Positions 1 through 8,115 of a stretch of 64,000 nt of DNA are shown here, piece by piece. The stretch spans positions 124,001-188,000 of the forward strand of contig JBEDTR010000008.1 of the NCBI GenBank assembly GCA_040119125.1, given 5' to 3'. Position numbers and translations under genes: made by a program. Source of the DNA: Pacificitalea sp040119125. Its GTDB lineage: Bacteria; Pseudomonadota; Alphaproteobacteria; Rhodobacterales; Rhodobacteraceae. Under the pieces are notes generated by a model, which saw nothing but the letters and a program-made list of their open reading frames with translations, searched no databases and was not told where the DNA came from. Within the stretch, counting starts at the first letter, position 1. The number at the start of each line of letters is the position of its first letter.

Positions 1-384
1 ACCGGCGGGCTTATCGATGCGAAGTTCTTCGGCGTGCTGGCGATGTTCGGCGCAATCGCGGTGATGGCGCTGGCGCCTTGGCTCGACACCTCCTCGGTGC
101 GGTCCGGTCGCTATCGCCCGATGTTCAAGTGGTGGTTCCTGCTGCTGTGCATCGACTTCATCCTTCTGATGTGGCTGGGCGCCATGCCGGCGGAAGAGCC
201 TTACGCGACCTTCTCGCTGATCGGTGCGGCCTATTGGTTCGGCTATTTCCTGATCATTCTCCCTCTGCTGGGCGTGATCGAGAAACCGCAGCCGCGACCC
301 GCAACCATCGAGGACGACTTCGTGGCCCATTACGGCAAGAGCGGCGCGTCGGACGGCTCCACCGTCTCGACCCCGGCCGAGTAA
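1..384 (+). CDS. petB: Cytochrome b of the bc1 complex, C-terminal part (partial)
   Basis: This is the 3' end of a gene that begins before the window; the frame is open from base 1 to the stop at 382-384. The visible 127 residues carry hydrophobic helices, including one rich in Trp/Phe/Leu and one reading AAYWFGYFLIILPLLGVIE, as in the last helices of cytochrome b. It is followed 19 bases later by cytochrome c1, the usual order of the petABC (fbcFBC) operon. In the cytoplasmic membrane the protein holds the two b hemes and the quinol oxidation and reduction sites. The family call rests on this C-terminus together with the neighbouring petC. Confidence 0.93.
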   Translation, partial: TGGLIDAKFFGVLAMFGAIAVMALAPWLDTSSVRSGRYRPMFKWWFLLLCIDFILLMWLGAMPAEEPYATFSLIGAAYWFGYFLIILPLLGVIEKPQPRPATIEDDFVAHYGKSGASDGSTVSTPAE

Positions 385-403
385 TCAGAAAGGACGATCA
401 GAC

Positions 404-1210
404 ATGATCATCAGAAAACTCGCCCTTGCCGCGCTCGGGGCTCTGACCATCAGCGCCGGCGCCACATGGGCGGCGGAGAGCAGCGAAGGCCATATCGAGG
501 ATCATCCGTTTTCCTTCGAAGGCCCGTTCGGCTCCTACGATCAGTTCCAGCTCCAGCGCGGGTTGCAGGTCTACACTGAGGTCTGCTCCGCCTGTCACGG
601 GCTGAAATTCGTGCCGATCCGCAGCATCGGGGACGAGGGCGGCATTGGCCTGCCCGAAGATCAGGTGCGTGCGTTTGCCGATCAGTGGGAAGTGTTCGAC
701 CCTGAACTGGACACGTTCCGCAATGCAAAGCCGTCGGATCATTTTCCGCCGTCCAGCCTTGAGAACGCGCCCGACCTCAGCTTGATGGCCAAGGCGCGTG
801 CGGGCTTCCACGGCCCCTATGGCACCGGCATCAACCAGTTCGTCAAAGGCATCGGCGGCCCGGAATACATCCGCGCCCTGCTCTCCGGCTACACCGGCGA
901 GGAGAAGGTCGAAGCTGGCACCACCTATTACGGGAACACCGCCTTCCCCGGCGGTTGGATCGCAATGGCGCCGCCGCTGTCCGATGGGATCGTGACCTAT
1001 CAGGACGGCCATGAGGATGATGTCGAGGCAATCGCCACCGATGTCGCCGCGTTCCTGATGTGGACCGCAGAGCCCAAGATGATGGCACGGAAACAGACCG
1101 GCTTTGCCACTGTGCTGTTCCTCGGTCTGCTTGCGGTGCTGCTTTACCTCACGAACAAGCGCATTTGGGCACCGATCAAGCGCAAGGTGAAACCCGCCCA
1201 CGGCGCGTGA
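404..1210 (+). CDS. petC: Cytochrome c1 of the bc1 complex
   Basis: A 268-residue protein with an N-terminal export signal (about residues 1-23), a single heme c attachment motif CSACH at 61-65, a GWIAMAPP segment supplying the likely Met axial ligand, and one C-terminal membrane anchor around 228-246 followed by a basic tail. These are the standard parts of cytochrome c1, which passes electrons from the Rieske protein to soluble or membrane cytochromes c on the periplasmic side. Its length matches alphaproteobacterial c1. It follows petB with a short gap and is the last gene of the operon, ending at a strong hairpin. Confidence 0.97.
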   Translation: MIIRKLALAALGALTISAGATWAAESSEGHIEDHPFSFEGPFGSYDQFQLQRGLQVYTEVCSACHGLKFVPIRSIGDEGGIGLPEDQVRAFADQWEVFDPELDTFRNAKPSDHFPPSSLENAPDLSLMAKARAGFHGPYGTGINQFVKGIGGPEYIRALLSGYTGEEKVEAGTTYYGNTAFPGGWIAMAPPLSDGIVTYQDGHEDDVEAIATDVAAFLMWTAEPKMMARKQTGFATVLFLGLLAVLLYLTNKRIWAPIKRKVKPAHGA

Positions 1211-1231
1211 TCCTGCCAAATTTGTAGAATT

Positions 1232-1262
1232 AAGGGCGCGGGCTTCGGTCCGCGCCCTTTTT
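1232..1262 (+). terminator. Intrinsic terminator after petC
   Basis: An 8-bp GC-rich stem (GGGCGCGG at 1234-1241 with CCGCGCCC at 1250-1257), loop GCTTCGGT, then five T. It lies in the 60-base gap between the converging petC and thiQ genes. The T-run is on the plus strand, so it best serves the pet operon. Confidence 0.85.
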
Positions 1263-1270
1263 CGTGGGCG

Positions 1271-1975
1271 TCACTCTGCCCCCAGATAGGCGCGCAGCAC
1301 CTCCGGCGGGTCGTCCAGCAGCGCGTCGGTCGCACGGGGCGGATGTGCGACACCTTCGGCCACAAGGATCGTTTGCGACGCGATCCGGCGCGCATCACGC
1401 GGATCATGGGTGACCATCAGCAGGGTCAGCGACTCCTCCGCCGCGATGTCCGCAACCAGATCCAGCATTTCATGGCGCAGCGCCGGGCCCAACGCAGCGA
1501 AAGGCTCATCCAGCAGCAGCACCGGCCGATTGCGCAACAGCACCCGCGCCAGCGCCACACGGCTTTGCTGCCCGCCGGATAGCGCCGAGGGGCGACGCTT
1601 GCCCATTTCCTCCAAGCCGACACGCTCCAGCGCGGCTGTCACGCGCAGTTGCTCAGCCTGTGACAGGTGCAGATCGGGGCGCAGCCCCATACCGACATTC
1701 TGCGCCACGTTCAGATGGGGAAACAGGTTGCCCTCCTGAAACACCATACTCAGGGGGCGCGCGCCTGGGGCAAGCCCGTCGATCCGCGCATCGTTCCACC
1801 GGACCTGACCGGCGCTGAGCGGCGCGAAACCGGCGATCCCGGCCAGCAGCGTGCTTTTGCCCGCGCCGGAGGGGCCGATCACCGCGACCCGCGTGCCGGG
1901 GGCAATTTTCAGATCCGCATCGACGGCAAATTCGCCGTTGGCGATCACCGCGCCCTCAAGTTCCAGCATCTGCAC
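1271..1975 (-). CDS. thiQ: Thiamine ABC transporter, ATP-binding protein
   Basis: A 234-residue ABC ATPase with Walker A GPSGAGKS at 34-41, signature LSGGQ at 132-136, Walker B VLLLDEP at 152-158 and the switch His at 190. It energises import of thiamine or its phosphates on the cytoplasmic face. It overlaps the end of the permease gene by 20 bases and is the third gene of a thiB-thiP-thiQ operon under a TPP riboswitch, which settles the substrate. It is compact, as usual for ThiQ, with no extra regulatory domain. Confidence 0.95.
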   Translation of the reverse strand: MQMLELEGAVIANGEFAVDADLKIAPGTRVAVIGPSGAGKSTLLAGIAGFAPLSAGQVRWNDARIDGLAPGARPLSMVFQEGNLFPHLNVAQNVGMGLRPDLHLSQAEQLRVTAALERVGLEEMGKRRPSALSGGQQSRVALARVLLRNRPVLLLDEPFAALGPALRHEMLDLVADIAAEESLTLLMVTHDPRDARRIASQTILVAEGVAHPPRATDALLDDPPEVLRAYLGAE

Positions 1976-3602
1976 GGCCTCCCCGATCGAAAATCCAAAA
2001 CAGCCCGAAGCTCGCCAACAACAGCAACAGGGCAGCCGCGGCGCTGTCGTCGTTGCGATACGCAGCCATCAGGCGATACATCTGCAACGGCAGCGTGGCA
2101 CTGTCAGGATCGGCAAATAGCGCGATAACACCCAGATCGCCCATGGAAAGCGCTGCCGCCAGCCCTGCGGCGAACCCGATGGGACGCCGCAACCGGGGCC
2201 ATGTCAGCAAGCGCAACCGGGCGAACCCACGCAATCCCAAACTTTCGGCGAGACGCCCGTAATCCGCCTGCACGTCCCGCGCCGCGGGTGCCAGCGCCCG
2301 CAGCCCGAAAGGCAGGCTAAGCGCCGCATTGACCAACGCAGTGATTGGCAGTGCCAGATCAGAAGGCCGCATATACGGGAAGATCACCACAAACAGGCCA
2401 GTGCCGATCACCAATGGTGAGGCCGCGATGGTCAGCGTTCCCAGCGCCTCAATCGCGCGACCGTGCCGCCACTTTGCCGCGAAAAGGGCAAGCGGCACTG
2501 CCAGCGCAAGGCACATCGCCGTCGATAGCAACGCCACCCATAGCGACCGCCCCAGCGCCGCCCAGACCTGTGGCGGCAGGCTGAACAGGCCCGGCGCGCC
2601 ATCGACCGCGATCACCGCCATGGGCAGCAGCAGGAAAACCGCCGCGCTCAGAATGGCCAGACTGTCTTGCACCCGCAGCGCCCAGTGGTCGGCGTCCCGG
2701 CGCGACACCACCCGGTCGAGGCCGCCCCCAAACATCACCGGTCGCACCAACCCGAAGGCCAGCGCCGCAGCAGTGGCCGTCAGCGCGAATTGGATCAGCC
2801 CCAGCAATGCGGCCCGGCCCAGATCGAAGTCAAAGCGAAACGCTTGATAGATTGCCAGTTCCACGGTCGTGGCGCGCGGGCCACCGCCCAACGCCAGCAC
2901 CACGGCAAAGCTGGTCAGACATACCGCAAAGATCACGACCGCTGCGCCCGGCACGACCGCGCGCAGCATCGGCCATTCCAGCAGCCGCATGATGTCGCGG
3001 GAATTGCAGCCCAGCGATTCTGCCAGCCTGAAACGCTCTGCCGGAATTGAGAGCCAGCCTTGCAGCACCAATCGGGTCGCCAGCGGCAAATTCAGAAATA
3101 CATGCGCCAAGATGACCCCCTGTGGGCCATAGATGGCGACCTCCGGCAAGCCCAGCGCCCCGAGCCCCGCATTGACCACCCCATTACGTCCGAAAATCGC
3201 GATGAGCCCCATCGCGGCGACAATGACCGGCAACAGGAATGGCGCGCCGAGCGCGGTAATCAGCAATCCCCGCCCCGGAAACCGCCGCCGAGCGAGCCCG
3301 CGCGCCACAGGAATAGCGAGCGCCACGCTGAGTGCGGCCGACAGCGCCGCTTGCCAAAGCGTGAACCGGATCGCCGCCCAATCGGACACGCGCAGTGTCA
3401 CCGGCGTGTCGGCTCGCATAGCGACGGCGGCAAGCGTGCCCAGCGTCAGCAGCACGATGACCGCCACCGCCAGAAGCGCCAGCGCCGTCAGGCCATAATT
3501 AGGCTTCTGCCAAGGCGCGATGGTCGACGCAGCGGCTCGCGGAGTGGCGGAGCTGGGGGCGCGCGTGCCTACTGACTTCACTGGCTGAGAGCGGTCAGCC
3601 AT
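1956..3602 (-). CDS. thiP: Thiamine ABC transporter, permease protein
   Basis: A 548-residue membrane protein made of two homologous halves, each with about six helices and a binding-protein-dependent transport EAA-type loop (first half around residues 190-215, second around 440-470). This fused double permease is typical of ThiP and related iron permeases; the riboswitch-controlled operon and the ThiB and ThiQ neighbours point to thiamine. The start overlaps the end of thiB by 25 bases, so translation is probably coupled. The first 30 or so residues are polar and a slightly later start is possible. Confidence 0.94.
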   Translation of the reverse strand: MADRSQPVKSVGTRAPSSATPRAAASTIAPWQKPNYGLTALALLAVAVIVLLTLGTLAAVAMRADTPVTLRVSDWAAIRFTLWQAALSAALSVALAIPVARGLARRRFPGRGLLITALGAPFLLPVIVAAMGLIAIFGRNGVVNAGLGALGLPEVAIYGPQGVILAHVFLNLPLATRLVLQGWLSIPAERFRLAESLGCNSRDIMRLLEWPMLRAVVPGAAVVIFAVCLTSFAVVLALGGGPRATTVELAIYQAFRFDFDLGRAALLGLIQFALTATAAALAFGLVRPVMFGGGLDRVVSRRDADHWALRVQDSLAILSAAVFLLLPMAVIAVDGAPGLFSLPPQVWAALGRSLWVALLSTAMCLALAVPLALFAAKWRHGRAIEALGTLTIAASPLVIGTGLFVVIFPYMRPSDLALPITALVNAALSLPFGLRALAPAARDVQADYGRLAESLGLRGFARLRLLTWPRLRRPIGFAAGLAAALSMGDLGVIALFADPDSATLPLQMYRLMAAYRNDDSAAAALLLLLASFGLFWIFDRGGRADAGT

Positions 3603-4642
3603 TCATCAAGCGCCGCGTCGCGTGCGGCCTCGGCTTCCTGTGCCGACAGCAACAATGCGGTTTCAGGCTGAACCAGCGTTTCAGCCCCTGCCGGTAGACC
3701 GGCTTCCGGGGTGATCGCGGGATACATCCAGTTGGTTTCGAAAATCACGCTCTGAAAGGCATCGGATAGCATGAATTCCATGAACTGGTCGGCTAGCTCC
3801 GGCTGGTCGGTAGAGGCAATCTTGCCCGCTACCTCGACTTGCAGGTAATGGCCTTCGGTAAATGCCGCGGCGGCCTTGGTCTCATCCTGTTCGACCATCA
3901 GGTGATAGGCGGGCGACGTCGTATAGCTCAGCACCATGTCCGCTTCGCCTTCGGTGAACATGCCATAGGCCTCGGACCATCCCTTGGTCACGGTCAAGAC
4001 ATGCGGCGCGAGCCCCTCCCAGATCTCTGGCGCACGATCCCCATAGGCAGCCTTCACCCACATCAGAAGGCCCAGACCGGGGGTGGAAGAGCGGGGATCC
4101 TGAATGACGATCTTCAGATCATCCGGCGCGGCGGCCAGCTCCTCGAAGCTGCCGGGCACGTCTTCCAGCTTCGTCTTGTCGTAGACGAAAGCGAAATATC
4201 CCCAATCAAACGGCACGAACAGCGGATCATCCCATGACACCGGCAAGTCCAGCGCCACATCCGTGACAGAATGCGGTGCAAACAGCCCTGTCGCGGCAGC
4301 ATTGGCGGTCAGGTTGGTGTCGAGCCCCAACACGATGTCCGCCTCCGTACGCGGGCCCTCCATCTTCAGCCGCGCCAGTAATGCCGCGCCGTCGCCTGCG
4401 CCGATCAGCTCCAGATCGCAGGCGCATTCCGCCTCGAAGGCTGCTTCGACCAACGGGCCGGGGCCCCAGTCAGATACGAAGCTGTCATAGGTGTAGAGGG
4501 TCAGAACCGGGAGGTCCGCCACATCCTGCGCGCCAGCAACGCCCGACTGCAGCCCGATCGCGGCGGCAGCGATCGCCCCGGCAATCCGTGCGGGCCGGCT
4601 GGCAAAAGTGGTATTCAGGCGATTTGGGCTCAACAGGCGCAT
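3578..4642 (-). CDS. thiB: Thiamine ABC transporter, periplasmic binding protein
   Basis: A 354-residue exported protein with a signal peptide (about residues 1-38, ending GVAGAQ) and an iron/thiamine binding-protein fold: the segment VLTLYTYDSFVSDWGPG near the mature N-terminus is characteristic of ThiB. It captures thiamine, TMP or TPP in the periplasm and delivers it to ThiPQ. The ATG at 4642 is preceded by the Shine-Dalgarno GGAGGAGAG (4646-4654), close downstream of the TPP riboswitch, so control of translation initiation by the riboswitch is plausible. Confidence 0.95.
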   Translation of the reverse strand: MRLLSPNRLNTTFASRPARIAGAIAAAAIGLQSGVAGAQDVADLPVLTLYTYDSFVSDWGPGPLVEAAFEAECACDLELIGAGDGAALLARLKMEGPRTEADIVLGLDTNLTANAAATGLFAPHSVTDVALDLPVSWDDPLFVPFDWGYFAFVYDKTKLEDVPGSFEELAAAPDDLKIVIQDPRSSTPGLGLLMWVKAAYGDRAPEIWEGLAPHVLTVTKGWSEAYGMFTEGEADMVLSYTTSPAYHLMVEQDETKAAAAFTEGHYLQVEVAGKIASTDQPELADQFMEFMLSDAFQSVIFETNWMYPAITPEAGLPAGAETLVQPETALLLSAQEAEAARDAALDEWLTALSQ

Positions 4643-4689
4643 GGTCTCTCCTCCACGACACTGGGCGGAGCGGGCCGACCCGGGTCGGC

Positions 4690-4787
4690 TGCCTTCCCTC
4701 CGCCGGTATCATCCGGTTCAGGTTCGACGGGTTCACGCGGCATTCGCGCATCTCAGTCCGGCAAAGGACACCCCGAGGTGTGGCAGA
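4690..4787 (-). promoter_or_regulatory. TPP riboswitch (thi element) of the thiBPQ operon
   Basis: Read on the minus strand, the segment contains the conserved TPP aptamer pieces in order: CTCGGGGTGTCC, CTGAGAT, ACCCGTCGAACCTGA, CCGGATGATACCGGC and GGAGGGAAGG. These match the known thi-box core almost base for base. CCT just before CGGGG can pair with AGG after GGGA to form P1. It lies 48 bases upstream of thiB. A perfect palindrome (4674-4689) directly follows the aptamer and may belong to the expression platform. Confidence 0.97.
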
Positions 4788-4894
4788 CCATAGACGGTTG
4801 GCGTGCTTTGACAAGGGATCGTGCAGTTCACGCTTGTTCGCGAATCGGACCTGCGCATAGGAGTATCCACCTCCCAATGTGACGTTCCGAAAGT

Positions 4895-5677
4895 ATGCCC
4901 ATGTCCGCCTCGACCCCATTCCCGATCCGCCGTGCCGCGCTGGCACTGATGGTTGCCCTACCGTTTTGCGCAATGACGAGCGTTGCGCAGGCGCAGGACA
5001 CATCGCAGGTCGGCGTCACATATGGCAGCATCGACCTGCCGAATGAGCGCCAGAACAGCCTGAGCCTCGATGCGCTGACCACCCATAATATCGGGCGCTT
5101 CGGGCTGCGTTTTGACGGGAGCGCCGATTTCCGGACGGGGGACGGCGATGGCGTGGGTTACGGCGCGGGTGCGTTCGGTTTTGCCGATCTGACGTCGACG
5201 ATCGTTGCCGGCCCCTATGCGCAACTGTCGCGGCAGCCCGGCGGCGGCACGCTGTGGTCTTTGGGCGTCGCAATGGAATATGCGCCGATGATCGGCTTTG
5301 GCGCGGCCGGTTTTTTTGGGGAAAGCCGCGGCGGAGCAATCCCCGGCGATGGCGGACATGTCACCAATCGTGGCGTCGATCTGACCTACACGCTGACCAC
5401 CGGTGCCTCGGCTTTGTTCTACGCGCATAAAGACACCGTAAACACGAATAGCGGCGATGCTGATTTCTACGATTACGGCGTCGGCCTGGACGTCCCGTTC
5501 GGCCATGCCGACGATCCCATCCTGTCGATGCGCTATGGCACCCTGCGCGAAGACACGACCGATACCGACAGCCGCCGGATTGAGCTTGGCCTGACGATCC
5601 CGCTTGGGGGTGGCCAGCAGGGGCGGATGCTCGATACCGACCGGGGCGTGCTGCAATCCACCGGGCTGAATTTCTGA
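4895..5677 (+). CDS. Exported, outer-membrane beta-barrel-like protein of unknown function
   Basis: A 260-residue protein with a signal peptide (cleavage probably after AQA near residue 33). The mature part alternates polar and hydrophobic residues with many Gly and aromatic residues, as in beta-barrel strands (for example GRFGLRFDGSADF and YGAGAFGFADL). The last residue is Phe (GLNF), as in the outer-membrane insertion signal. No specific family is recognised. It stands alone between the thi operon leader and aroC. A start at the second ATG (4901) is equally possible. Confidence 0.75.
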   Translation: MPMSASTPFPIRRAALALMVALPFCAMTSVAQAQDTSQVGVTYGSIDLPNERQNSLSLDALTTHNIGRFGLRFDGSADFRTGDGDGVGYGAGAFGFADLTSTIVAGPYAQLSRQPGGGTLWSLGVAMEYAPMIGFGAAGFFGESRGGAIPGDGGHVTNRGVDLTYTLTTGASALFYAHKDTVNTNSGDADFYDYGVGLDVPFGHADDPILSMRYGTLREDTTDTDSRRIELGLTIPLGGGQQGRMLDTDRGVLQSTGLNF

Positions 5678-5740
5678 TCGGGTTGGCAACCAGCGGTCCG
5701 GGCGGTAAGCCGGAGCGACCCTGATCGAAAGGCACCGCTT

Positions 5741-6844
5741 ATGAGCCTCAACACCTTCGGCCACCTGTTCCGCGTTACCACATGGGGCGAAAGCCACGGC
5801 CCTGCCTTGGGGGCGACCGTCGATGGTTGCCCTCCCGGCGTGCCGATCACGGCGGAGGCGCTTCAGGTTTGGCTCGACAAGCGGAAGCCCGGTCAGAACA
5901 AGTTCACCACCCAGCGCCGTGAGGCCGATGAGGTGGAGATCCTGTCGGGCGTGTTCGAGGGTCTCAGCACCGGCACCCCGATCCAGTTGATGATCCGCAA
6001 CACCGACCAGCGGTCAAAGGATTACGGCGACATCGCGGAGAAGTTCCGCCCCGGTCATGCCGACATCACCTATTACCAGAAATACGGCCTGCGCGATTAT
6101 CGCGGCGGCGGGCGTTCCTCGGCCCGGGAAACCGCCGCACGCGTCGCGGCGGGTGGCGTGGCGCGTGCGGCGCTGTCCGCGTTGATACCCGGCCTGAAGA
6201 TTACCGGCTTTATGGTGCAGATGGGCGAAAAGCACATCGACCGCAGCCGGTTCGATATGGCCCAGATCTCACAAAACCCATTCTGGGTGCCCGATGCGGT
6301 CGCGGCGGAGGAGTGGGCCGATTATCTCGGCGAGTTGCGCAAATCCGGCAGCTCCGTCGGGGCTGCGATTGAAGTTGTCGCCTCGGGCACGCCTGCGGGC
6401 CTCGGCGCGCCGGTTTATGCCAAGCTCGACACCGATCTGGCGGCGGCGATGATGTCGATCAACGCTGTGAAAGGTGTGGAAATCGGCGAAGGCATGAATG
6501 CCGCGACCCTGACGGGAGAGGCCAACGCCGACGAGATTTCAATGGGTCCGGACGGGCCGGTCTACAGCTCCAATCATGCGGGCGGCATCCTCGGCGGTAT
6601 CTCCACCGGGCAGGATGTAGTCGTGCGCTTTGCGGTCAAGCCCACCTCGTCGATCCTGACCCCCCGCCGCACAATCACCCGCACAGGTGCCGAGACGGAG
6701 ATCGTAACCAAGGGGCGGCACGATCCCTGCGTAGGGATCCGCGCTGTGCCTGTAGCCGAAGCCATGATGGCCTGCGTGATCCTCGACCATCTGCTTTTGC
6801 ACCGGGGTCAGGTCGGCGACGGCCCTCGCGGACAGATCGGCTAA
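5741..6844 (+). CDS. aroC: Chorismate synthase
   Basis: A 367-residue protein that matches chorismate synthase throughout: TWGESHGPALGATVDGCPPG near residue 11, RPGHADITYYQKYG near 103, the RGGGRSSARETAARVAAGG motif near 120, and a C-terminal GRHDPCVGIRAVPVAEAM block. It converts 5-enolpyruvylshikimate-3-phosphate to chorismate with reduced FMN as cofactor, the last common step of aromatic amino acid and folate synthesis. Full length for the family. It lies alone between unrelated genes. Confidence 0.98.
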   Translation: MSLNTFGHLFRVTTWGESHGPALGATVDGCPPGVPITAEALQVWLDKRKPGQNKFTTQRREADEVEILSGVFEGLSTGTPIQLMIRNTDQRSKDYGDIAEKFRPGHADITYYQKYGLRDYRGGGRSSARETAARVAAGGVARAALSALIPGLKITGFMVQMGEKHIDRSRFDMAQISQNPFWVPDAVAAEEWADYLGELRKSGSSVGAAIEVVASGTPAGLGAPVYAKLDTDLAAAMMSINAVKGVEIGEGMNAATLTGEANADEISMGPDGPVYSSNHAGGILGGISTGQDVVVRFAVKPTSSILTPRRTITRTGAETEIVTKGRHDPCVGIRAVPVAEAMMACVILDHLLLHRGQVGDGPRGQIG

Positions 6845-6852
6845 GCCGACAA

Positions 6853-6883
6853 TGAGAAAGGGCCGGACCTAATGGCCCGGCCC
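6853..6883 (-). terminator. Intrinsic terminator after the PRC-barrel gene
   Basis: On the minus strand GGGCCGGGCC (6874-6883) pairs with GGTCCGGCCC (6860-6869), ten pairs with one G-U, loop ATTA, followed by TTTCTC. It lies between the converging aroC and PRC-barrel genes and may stop transcription from both sides, although the T-rich tail is on the minus strand. Confidence 0.75.
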
Positions 6884-6894
6884 CTCCTACACCG

Positions 6895-7251
6895 TCAGAT
6901 CCAATAGAACGGCACACCGTAGTGAGCGAGCGTCTGCTCCTCCCATCGGCGGTCGCGATACCAGTCGTCATTGCGCGGCGGCGCGTTTTTCAACTGATCC
7001 TCGGTGATGTCCGTGACAAAGCCCGCCTTGGCGGTATCGTAGCTTAGCGAAGCCCACGGGATCGGGTGGTATTCCTCGCCCAGCCCCAGAAATCCGCCGA
7101 AGCTCATGATCGCGTAGACGATCTTGCCGGACTTCTTGTCGATGACCAGATGGTCAATGTCGCCCACATGGCTGCCATCATGTCCATAGACACGCGTGCC
7201 ATTTACTTCGGTCGAGGCGATCAGGTTATGGTTATGGTCGTGATCAAGCAT
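6895..7251 (-). CDS. PRC-barrel domain protein
   Basis: A 118-residue protein whose residues 8-80 form a PRC-barrel: VNGTRVYGHDGSHVGDIDHLVIDKKSGKI-type strands followed by FGGFLGLGEEYHPIPW. PRC-barrel proteins of this size are small soluble proteins found near membrane or stress functions; the partner is not evident here. The C-terminal third is rich in aromatic and charged residues (ending GVPFYWI). Start ATG at 7251 is preceded by GGAGGACTG. It is transcribed alone, with a terminator just after the stop. Confidence 0.88.
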   Translation of the reverse strand: MLDHDHNHNLIASTEVNGTRVYGHDGSHVGDIDHLVIDKKSGKIVYAIMSFGGFLGLGEEYHPIPWASLSYDTAKAGFVTDITEDQLKNAPPRNDDWYRDRRWEEQTLAHYGVPFYWI

Positions 7252-7371
7252 AGGTCAGTCCTCCTGCTATCCATTGCAGGTAAAACGTGGCGCAAGGTCG
7301 CGCAGTTCCCATCCCCTCGCCATAGCGTGACCAGCGATCAACAAGCGGCGCGCGCAGTATTGCACAGCCCC

Positions 7372-7400
7372 AAATGCAAAGGGCCGCCCGAGGGCAGCCC
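7372..7400 (-). terminator. Intrinsic terminator after the HU-family gene
   Basis: On the minus strand GGGCTGCC (7393-7400) pairs with GGCGGCCC (7381-7388) with one G-U, loop CTCG, followed by TTTGCATTT. It lies 41 bases downstream of the HU-family stop codon. Its sequence resembles the terminators at 26710, 37094 and 56095. Confidence 0.75.
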
Positions 7401-7440
7401 TGTCACAACCGAATATCCACGCCCGAAGGCGCAGCGGCAC

Positions 7441-7728
7441 TTAGCCGTTCACACTGTCTTTCAGCGCTTTGGCGATGGTCATCTTGACGACCTTGTCCGC
7501 CTCTTTCTTGATCTGCTCGCCGGTGGCCGGGTTGCGGACCATCCGCTCGGGGCGTTCACGGCAATAGATTTTGCCGATGCCGGGCAGGGTCACAGCGCCG
7601 CCAGCCGACACTTCCTTGGTGATGATGCCGGTGATCGCATCCAATGCGCCAGCGGCGGTTTTCTTGTCGGTGTCCATCTCTTCGGCAAGGGCAGCCACGA
7701 GCTGGGTCTTGGTCATCGGTTTCGCCAT
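7441..7728 (-). CDS. HU/IHF-family DNA-binding protein
   Basis: A 95-residue basic protein of the bacterial histone-like family: N-terminal helices (KTQLVAALAEEMDTDKKTAAGALDAI), then the beta-arm region GAVTLPGIGKIYCRERPERMVRNPATGEQI with the RNPATGE signature at about residues 65-71, then a lysine-rich C-terminal helix. It bends DNA and compacts the nucleoid. The arm contains Cys in IYCRERPER where HU usually has FxVxxRxAR, so it is a divergent HU paralogue rather than canonical HU-beta or IHF. Monocistronic. Confidence 0.92.
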   Translation of the reverse strand: MAKPMTKTQLVAALAEEMDTDKKTAAGALDAITGIITKEVSAGGAVTLPGIGKIYCRERPERMVRNPATGEQIKKEADKVVKMTIAKALKDSVNG

Positions 7729-8115
7729 GTATCGTCTCCTCGTAACGGCCCATGATTAGGGCTCATTGGGATTTATGCTACGCCATGTTGCGGCGTCCCA
7801 CAACTTTTAGGGGGCGAAGAGCCAAGAATTCAAGGCTGTTTGTGCCGATCAGGGCTGAGATTGACCTATGGATCGACCAATGGGCAATAGATTGCCCGGA
7901 ATTTGAGGCTCCGATGCCCCCGTCGGGCCGCGAAACCAGCGTATATGCGGCATTCGCCCAGCTTCTAAAGGGGGAGCTAGCGCAAGTGTTCGCGTCATGC
8001 ACTGGGAAAAACTGCGGTTTCTCCGAGATACCGCGCAGCCGCTGGATCGTCGCCCGGTCTTAGCCAAATAGTAAGAGCTACACTTCTAGGGTGACCGGAA
8101 CTGGTGGAGATTCCG
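7729..8115. other. Intergenic region with a perfect dyad at 7882-7897
   Basis: This is the divergent region between the HU-family gene and the sugar transferase. A 103-codon frame runs across much of it, but no protein family is recognised and the opposite strand is also open, so no gene is called. It contains a perfect inverted repeat, GGGCAAT-AG-ATTGCCC (7882-7897), which could be an operator or a short hairpin. GGTGGAG at 8103-8109 is the ribosome site of the following gene. Confidence 0.45.

Noticed and set aside
398..1219. 273-codon minus-strand frame opposite petC
   Set aside because: Covers petC almost exactly on the other strand and has no recognisable domain.
7752..8063. 103-codon plus-strand frame between the HU-family gene and the sugar transferase
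   Set aside because: No Shine-Dalgarno, no family match, and the opposite strand is also open over most of it, so coding is not supported.
8059..8073. CtrA-like half sites TTAG-N7-GTAA before the sugar transferase
   Set aside because: Two mismatches to the TTAA-N7-TTAA consensus in a short motif; expected by chance.
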